Assembly: GCA_030789695.1 (NCBI GenBank)
Contig: CM061142.1
Location: forward strand, 804,186,817 to 804,250,816
Length of the DNA stretch: 64,000 nucleotides
DNA from: Scilla litardierei
Lineage: Eukaryota > Streptophyta > Magnoliopsida > Asparagales > Asparagaceae
Direction: 5' to 3'
The notes under the pieces were generated by a model, which saw nothing but the letters and a program-made list of their open reading frames with translations, was not told the DNA's origin and did not search any database. Positions within the stretch are counted from its first letter, which is position 1. Each line of letters opens with the position of its first letter. Of the stretch, positions 60,801 through 64,000 are shown in pieces. The translations under genes and the position numbers were made by a program.

Positions 60801-63800
60801 GTTTTCATAAATTTGTTAACATATGCATTTTTGTCCTATTTACATGCATCTATTGGTATCCATATAGAAATCATATGATTTTTATAATGATAGTTATGAT
60901 GCATTTTATGTTGTTTGTTACAACCATTATGATGCATTTTAGGTGAATGCTAAGATGTATTGTGAATAACATGTCTATTATAAATGTATGCATTATTTCT
61001 TCTAATAGGATTATCATGCATGTTTCTATAACATAATCTAGATTTAATGCAGGTTGTCATTAACATGTTTCTGTTGACTATAACCTCGTCCAAATTTGAA
61101 ATTAAAAATATGTTGACTAGGGAGAATTTTGTTCAAATTCTCTTTACCTTTATTAAACTTATTAACATTAATGGCAATCTCAATATACTTCAATTGAACA
61201 GAAGATATGTTCTTATCAATCTCTTCTATTCTAGTATTTAAATTCTGAGAATCCTTTTTAAGTAAAGAATGTTCTTTTAGATTATTATTTTCAATAACTA
61301 ATTTTTTTCGTTAGTCACATGAATATTATCTAATTTAGACAAAGCAATAATGAGTTCATTTTTCAGATTATCATGATCTATGTTGAATGATTTGTCTTAC
61401 TTAGACTTTAATGTTTACAATATAACTCATTGAAAGTATGTAGTAATTCATCTAAATCAGGTTTGGATGTTACCTCAACGTCATCCGCCATGAAGCATAT
61501 GTTGGTATTTTTGGGTTGATCTTCCACTTCATTGGATAATGACTTCTCATGACTTTCTTCAAGCATGTACCATATCTGATACACCGATGTTGCGGTTGAC
61601 ACACGGTTGAAATTAGTGTTATTCAGAATAACATTTTCATGGCCCTAGAGTTGATGGTTGATGTTGCTTTTTCAGCCATCCATTTTGAATATAGAGTTGT
61701 TGGTTTGCTATACGGCGTTTCCACGATATTCCATAAATCATAATTGATGGATTTGAGGTAGATCATCATTCTCCTCTTCCATTATCGGTCGTTTGATTGG
61801 TGAATAGTGATGGTCAAGTTGTGGAGTGTCCTTCGGGAATTTACGATCGGTTGGTTGTTGATGACATCCTACTATCTGCTCTTGTGGATGGTCAGATAGA
61901 CACTAGAGAAGAGATGAATAATGTCGTCTGATAAAGATCTCAAAAAGAGTTACCAATTTGAATCTATACAACCAAATACTCAATAAAATTGCAGTGGAAA
62001 TATAATACAAGAAAGTAAGCAAACTAGACAAGCGCAAATGCAAACTCCAAGATGTATACAGGTCCGATCTCTCCGACATACTCCAGTCAACAAGCTCACA
62101 GCTTGAGATTTTCCACTAAACCCTCTTGTAAACCCATAAGAGAAAACTATGTAACTTGACAAATACCCTTGTCAATTGTGCACCCCAATCTCAACAACAC
62201 TGACAATGAAAACAACACTCTCAAACCAAGAGCACCAAACACCTCAACAACTGGGGCGAAACTTGAAGTTGAAAAGAACACAAATCCCCTATGGCCTTTG
62301 AAGATGCGTGCTGGTATATTTTGTAGATGCTAAGGAGATAAATTTCTATTCTATATGGTGTGAACTTTTGAGAATAGAAATTAGGGCTTTTTGCTCAAAG
62401 AGGATGTAATAGATAAATGATAATTTTGACTAAATTGAGCTAGCCTAAGTTTCTGGAGTCTATTAGTCAACTAATGAACTTTGTTGGTCGACTAATTGGT
62501 GAGAAACTGCGTAGTGATACTCTGATATACTAGTCGACTAGAAACCTTTATTGGTCGAATAATATGCTACTACTAAATACACAATTTTGGGTTGGAAACT
62601 AAATGTTTTGTTAAGGATTGAGTTCAATAAATGTCTAAGTCGTTATCCTATGATTTCATGCATGTATGTATGTGCATCTTCAAAGCTTTATAAAGATCTA
62701 TCACAAGAAAAGAGAATTACATCATTTAACATAAATACAATCTTGTTGAAGCTCGATTGATGTCGTGAATGTACATATCCTTGTCATGTGTTGTCATCCA
62801 TTCTTGAGCCTTCTTGAGACCTTGTCATTTGCATACTAAAGATGTCTTATTAGCAACACAACACACATTAATACAATCATAATGTTTGATCATCATCAAA
62901 CCAGATATAGGGACACTACAATATCCAACGGTCACTGTATCATATCTTTTGAATGTCCTTGTGTTGGACTTTTGAGGATATAAATATTTAACAGCCATGT
63001 CTCAAATCCATGCAACAGTGCAAACAGTGAATCTGACCGGAATCCAACCAGCAGCTGCACGCACCTATAAGTAGGTTTGGACCAGATAAGAGCCTCTTTT
63101 TTATTAAAAGAAGCGAACACCGGATACCACTTACTGGGTCCAAGACACATCAGAAATGGATACGGATGTCTTTTATCAGTATACACCACCTGATACCACT
63201 TATTAGGTCCACGACACATCAGAAATGGGTACGGATGTCTTTTATCAGTATACAACATCGGTCATGAAGTTTGTTGAAGAGGACAATCACAGAAAATGAT
63301 CATTCTACAGCGAGGGAAAAATAAAAACCATGAAATCAAAGCTGAATTTTCTGCAATGACTTGGAGAGTCATATAGTCCTGCATTTCCAATCTCTAAAAT
63401 TATCAATGTTAGGCCTCGTACAACCAAAATAAGGATAACAGGACATACACATATTCTAAAAAGTTCTATAATATTTATCATTAAGAGCTAACGAAATTGA
63501 CAGGGAATTCGGATATGCACCTCTCTTCCATCAAGCCCTTTCATTGTCTGCAGACAATCAATGTCAAAAATATAATTATTCTCCAAGTCGGCATCAACCT
63601 CATCGGTCCTCGTGAGTATTCCAGTGTACTCACAGACTGGTGCACCTGATGGTATAGTATCCCACGAACGAACAGCCCAACCCTTACTTGCCGTACGATA
63701 CACCTGTAGTTTTCATATACATTAACAAAAGAAAAGGTTGGGTGGACATTGGGGTATAGGGTAGTTGTCAGATGGCAGAACTCAAACCTCAAGTCGGTAT

Positions 63801-63893
63801 CTCAGTCCTTGCTGTGATGTTCTATTGACACATGTACTGCTGCATCCGCAACCCGGTCCACATTCAAACACAACAGCTTTAGCTTCAATCAAT
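45296..63893 (-). CDS. SUVH4: SUVH4/KRYPTONITE-type histone H3K9 methyltransferase, 3' half of gene (four exons)
   Basis: Nuclear enzyme that methylates histone H3 lysine 9 and works with chromomethylase to keep transposons silent. Exons on the minus strand are 63893-63788, 63703-63521, 46323-46108 and 45409-45296. All three introns begin GT and end AG, and the joins keep frame. Together they encode the last part of pre-SET (FECGPGCGC, CVNRTSQQGL), SET (KGWAVRSWD, GAPVCEYTG, CIDAG, ARFINHSCEPNLF, ELCYDYGY) and post-SET (CYCGAVGCRRRLY, stop). All expected cysteines and the NHSCEPN and YDYGY motifs are present, so this looks functional. The SRA and N-terminal exons lie beyond 64000. The second visible intron is 17,197 bp and full of transposons. 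The match to SUVH4 rather than other SUVH genes is from recalled motif patterns. Confidence 0.9.
45737..45868 (+). mobile_element. SINE insertion with a C40 tract
   Basis: Starts with an A-box-like TTTGGCCTAGTGGTA, has a B-box-like GGTCAAGGGGTTGACGCCC, and ends in a short A-rich tail AAGAAAAAAAG. It is flanked by TGGACAAC at 45729-45736 and 45869-45876, an 8-bp target duplication. It lies in the last intron of SUVH4, antisense to the gene. Confidence 0.7.
45764..45803 (+). repeat. Uninterrupted run of 40 C
   Basis: Homopolymer between the two promoter boxes of the SINE. Its length may be affected by sequencing or assembly. Confidence 0.85.
46108..46323 (-). CDS. SUVH4: SUVH4 exon: C-terminal SET
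   Basis: 216 bp, 72 codons in phase 0, from RRPGDVAVIANLDEKK through CIDAGRVGSVARFINHSC to FAADTIPPLQ. Acceptor CCACAG, donor GTGACT. Joins directly to the exon 17.2 kb upstream: GLDGRE then RRPGDVAV, as in the family. Confidence 0.92.
46324..47689. other. Start of the large SUVH4 intron: no gene
   Basis: Contains a 55-70-bp tandem duplication at about 46608-46715 (GGCTTCAACGTGTCT and AAGAAATATAGTTGCATC twice), a purine-rich stretch (46790-46985) and a sequence with several GCCGAGC/GAGCCG blocks (47290-47430). No coding region is supported. Confidence 0.5.
47690..48315 (-). pseudogene. Ty3/gypsy 5' fragment: primer site and gag N-terminus
   Basis: On the minus strand the primer site TTGTATCAGAGC (48315-48304) is followed by ATG at 48286-48284 and a gag-like protein, MTSTMKKIKGLEEKL and SIESRVKTVDAWMRASMDAL, with coiled-coil character. 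The frame ends at 47969, but a shifted frame continues through a GC-rich stretch (WASGIQRRRHPP-like end near 47680). The LTR should lie to the right, about 48330-48480, but its outer border is unclear. The protein assignment rests on position after the primer site and general gypsy gag style. Confidence 0.55.
48600..49164 (+). pseudogene. Ty3/gypsy aspartic protease region, degenerate
   Basis: Encodes LTIDGDSCTNLVTNTA, matching the D-G-x-S/C active-site loop of plant gypsy proteases, and then CDVVHMDATHILLSRPWLYD, the conserved C-terminal part. One internal stop lies between them. The open part is 48751-49164. The following sequence to 49390 shows polyprotein-like but broken frames. It sits in opposite orientation to the gag fragment at 47690-48315, so the two are not one intact element. 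Confidence 0.75.
49430..49870 (+). repeat. Probable gypsy 3' LTR
   Basis: AT-rich sequence with a TATA-like CCTATATAAAGG near 49668 and a run-on into GAGTAACGAACAG, where the hAT relic begins. It follows the protease fragment in the same orientation. The start is not defined. Confidence 0.4.
49959..50730 (+). pseudogene. hAT transposase relic (BED finger and DUF659)
   Basis: Three frame pieces in order. MASNSSFARRRSIGG (49959) runs into a BED-type finger, CKCKKCNQISKRCINQLKQH at about 50074-50140 in the next frame. After a broken linker comes a DUF659 segment, KKQEDAWDEYGCSILTDGWT, then DRKHRSIMNLYVHG at 50480-50580. These are the N-terminal half of an Ac-like hAT transposase. Several frameshifts and a missing C-terminal dimerisation domain make it non-functional. 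Plus strand, antisense to SUVH4. Confidence 0.8.
50731..51618. other. AT-rich intron sequence
   Basis: No gene. A short stretch near 51117-51160 (KWEDKEWEDDG in translation) resembles the acidic end of hAT proteins and may be a remnant of the element upstream. Confidence 0.35.
51619..53015 (-). mobile_element. Non-autonomous Helitron 1 of a tandem pair
   Basis: On the minus strand it starts TCTATATTATAAAAGAGGG (53015) and ends with hairpin CCGTGCCC-TAT-GGGCACGG, GTAATGA and CTAG (51622-51619), followed by T. These are canonical Helitron ends. The 3' unique part (51619-51990) carries TTGCCACGTAGGACAAAG; the rest is a 77-bp tandem repeat. No Rep/helicase is encoded. Confidence 0.85.
52000..53015 (-). 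repeat. 77-bp tandem repeat in Helitron 1
   Basis: GATAACATCCCTC starts recur at 52276, 52353, 52430 and 52507, exactly 77 bp apart, with some 48-bp short units. Each unit includes, on the minus strand, A followed by the Helitron 5' terminal sequence TCTATATTATAAAAGAGGG. Confidence 0.9.
53016..54136 (-). mobile_element. Non-autonomous Helitron 2 of a tandem pair
   Basis: On the minus strand it starts TCTATATTATAAAAGAGGG at 54136, preceded by A. It ends with hairpin CGTGCCC-TAT-GGGCACG, GATAATGA and CTAG at 53019-53016, directly touching the 5' end of Helitron 1. The unique part 53016-53390 matches 51619-51970 with only a few substitutions and one GT insertion. The pair is bounded by A and T, as expected for one AT target. 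Confidence 0.85.
53400..54136 (-). repeat. 77-bp tandem repeat in Helitron 2
   Basis: Same unit as in Helitron 1, with fewer copies and some rearranged units near 53880-53950. Confidence 0.85.
54190..54900 (+). pseudogene. Second Ty3/gypsy protease relic
   Basis: Translation gives IKIGDKSYRLIDGRSCISI near 54445-54500 and, after a frame change, EYHDRN-stop-CDILPMDITHVFLGR near 54620-54690. These are the two halves of a plant gypsy protease, like the relic at 48600-49164. Many stops and shifts. No flanking LTR identified. Confidence 0.7.
55002..55179 (-). mobile_element. 5S rRNA-derived SINE-like insertion
   Basis: On the minus strand, 55155-55065 closely follows plant 5S rRNA: AACTCCGAAGTTAAGTG, GGCGAGAG, ACTACTAGGATGGGTGAC, CTGGGAAGTCCTCGTG. 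This covers the A box, intermediate element and C box of the internal pol III promoter. The element runs on into a non-5S tail and ends GTGAATAAAAA. It is flanked by perfect 15-bp direct repeats ATCACATGTCTGTTT (54987-55001 and 55180-55194), which is typical of LINE-driven insertion. A Cassandra TRIM LTR also carries 5S sequence but would have a 5-bp duplication. Confidence 0.8.
55065..55165 (-). ncRNA. 5S rRNA-like sequence within the SINE-like element
   Basis: Roughly the 3' two-thirds of 5S rRNA, with the pol III control elements largely intact but substitutions such as GTGTTCGGGGGCG for the usual GTGCTTGGGCG. Not a functional ribosomal gene; a possible pol III promoter. Confidence 0.75.
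55200..57049. other. Intron sequence without assigned feature
   Basis: 55300-55430 gives a short open stretch on the plus strand (KLGTNPDFNADDLTSHLQSE) that I do not recognise, ended by a stop. A 188-codon frame at 56295-56861 has no recognisable family or composition. I see no RNA gene or mobile-element ends. Confidence 0.35.
57058..57624. mobile_element. hAT-type MITE with GCGACCGCATA repeats
   Basis: Ends are CAGTGTTCTAAAA (left) and, in reverse complement, CAGTGTTATAAAA (right). Flanking 8-mers GAAAATTT (57050-57057) and TAAAATTT (57625-57632) differ at one base, fitting the 8-bp hAT target duplication. Both subterminal regions are dense in ATGCGACCGCATA-like motifs. 567 bp, no transposase. 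Confidence 0.75.
57633..58086. other. AT-rich intron sequence, no feature seen
   Basis: No coding or repeat signal that I can support. Confidence 0.4.
58087..58583 (-). mobile_element. Short non-autonomous Helitron
   Basis: On the minus strand it starts TCTATTATACAATTTAGGAC at 58583, preceded by A, and ends with an imperfect hairpin CCGTGCAC-TGT-GTGCAAGG, then GTTATTT and CTAG (58090-58087), followed by T. It contains two copies of a roughly 160-bp internal repeat (about 58215-58370 and 58380-58530) with GGCAAAAATGTAAAT and TTTTGTCCTA...GTGGCA motifs. Confidence 0.75.
58626..59816 (-). repeat. 3' LTR of the minus-strand element
   Basis: 1,191 bp. Contains a TTAGTCGACTAA/TTGGTCGACTAA palindrome array at 59330-59620. 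Shares GATCTCAAAAAGAG, ACCAAATACTCAAT and GCATAATGTTTGATCATCAT blocks with the 5' LTR. Confidence 0.8.
59330..59620 (-). repeat. Palindromic TAGTCGACTA array in the 3' LTR
   Basis: Around ten copies of (T/G)GTCGACTA(A) variants spaced 15-35 bp, in the same LTR position as the palindrome arrays of the other families in the window. Confidence 0.8.
60240..60530 (-). repeat. Tandem ~115-bp repeat with TAGTCGACTA motifs in the element interior
   Basis: TATTAGTCGACTAG and GGTCGACTAATAGCAGCATG recur with a period near 115 bp, together with ATTGGTATTCATACA and AAATCCTTCTATATTAG. The motif resembles that of the element's LTRs but lies outside them. Confidence 0.75.
61040..61866 (-). pseudogene. gag relic of the minus-strand element
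   Basis: The minus strand first gives a gag N-terminal-like stretch with many breaks (61860-61610), then TATSVYQIWYMLEESHEK and NICFMADDVEVTSKPDLDEL (61602-61408), then a coiled-coil part (NELIIALSKLDNIHVTNEK, KFNKGKENLNKILPSQ) broken by single-base shifts, to about 61040. The order matches SIRE-type gag. Confidence 0.7.
61873..62930 (-). repeat. 5' LTR of the minus-strand element
   Basis: 1,058 bp. Begins CGTTGGATATTG on the minus strand, with the usual TG changed to CG. Has a reduced palindrome array (62460-62570) and extra sequence at 62650-62870 absent from the 3' LTR. Confidence 0.75.
63123..63258. repeat. 69-bp tandem duplication
   Basis: Two copies at 63123-63191 and 63192-63258 share GATACCACTTA, ACACATCAGAAATGG and GGATGTCTTTTATCAGTATA. 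They lie in the SUVH4 intron, 260 bp from the exon. Confidence 0.9.
63521..63703 (-). CDS. SUVH4: SUVH4 exon: N-terminal SET
   Basis: 183 bp, 61 codons in phase 0, from VYRTASKGWAVRSWD to MKGLDGRE. Acceptor CTACAG, donor GTGCAT. Holds the S-adenosylmethionine-binding KGWAV segment of SET. Confidence 0.92.
63788..63893 (-). CDS. SUVH4: SUVH4 exon: end of pre-SET
   Basis: 106 bp, one base plus 35 codons, from LIEAKAVVFECGPGCGC to GLRYRLE. The acceptor TTTCAG is at its right side and the donor GTTTGA follows GAG at 63788. The cysteines bind the pre-SET zinc cluster. The next upstream exon is outside the window. Confidence 0.9.
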
Positions 63894-64000
63894 CTGAAAG
63901 ATCAGAAACGATAAAAAATAAGCTCGACATTTTTTAACAAGGTGTTACAAGGTTCCTTCAAAATTTTGATATATTGACAAGCAGAACAGTCTTAAATTTC

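Larger units (their letters stand above)
58626..62930 (-). mobile_element. Complete gag-only SIRE-like LTR element in the SUVH4 intron
   Basis: Minus-strand element with LTRs at 61873-62930 (5') and 58626-59816 (3'). Perfect 5-bp target duplication GTCAC at 58621-58625 and 62931-62935. The 3' LTR follows a polypurine-like AAAAAGGCGCGAA and starts TGTTAGATATT. The 2-kb interior has a gag relic and no protease, integrase or reverse transcriptase. Same transcriptional orientation as SUVH4. The LTRs differ by several large indels, so it is old. Confidence 0.8.

Overview
The window is plant nuclear DNA, from a flowering plant with a repeat-rich genome. It carries Ty1/copia and Ty3/gypsy LTR retrotransposons with initiator-Met-tRNA primer sites, LINE and SINE copies, Helitrons, hAT and Mutator-type elements, and one recognisable host gene: a SUVH4/KRYPTONITE-type histone H3K9 methyltransferase on the minus strand. 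I cannot name the species.

Layout. 1-4638: 3' part of a Ty1/copia element (pol with two in-frame nonsense codons and one early frameshift, then a 550-bp LTR), abutting the 3' tail and 1.7-kb LTR of a SIRE-like element (4639-7431). 7432-17829: LTR-retrotransposon debris, including a truncated SIRE-like LTR, a gypsy-like LTR, a LINE 3' fragment, TG/AC-rich segments of one gypsy-like family in opposite orientations, and a solo SIRE-like LTR (14708-16471). 17830-38869: the main feature, a head-to-tail array of five LTRs and four internal bodies (period about 4.8 kb) of a retroelement that has gag but no pol. 38870-42200: gypsy-like LTR material and a copia LTR. 42408-44287: a short Helitron and a 1.2-kb Mutator-type element with a near-perfect 9-bp target duplication. 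44288-64000: the 3' half of the SUVH4 gene.

The SUVH4 portion has four exons (63788-63893, 63521-63703, 46108-46323, 45296-45409) that join in frame through the end of pre-SET, SET and post-SET. A single 17.2-kb intron splits the SET domain. It holds gypsy relics, a hAT transposase relic, two Helitrons joined head-to-tail with no base between them, a 5S-rRNA-derived SINE-like insertion with a 15-bp target duplication, a hAT-type MITE, a third Helitron and a complete 4.3-kb gag-only LTR element with a 5-bp target duplication.

A recurring theme is that the LTRs of several unrelated families each carry an array of their own short palindrome in the promoter-proximal part. The strongest candidates for something new are the gag-only tandem array, the tandem Helitrons whose 77-bp internal repeat reiterates the element's own 5' terminus, and the 5S-derived short element.
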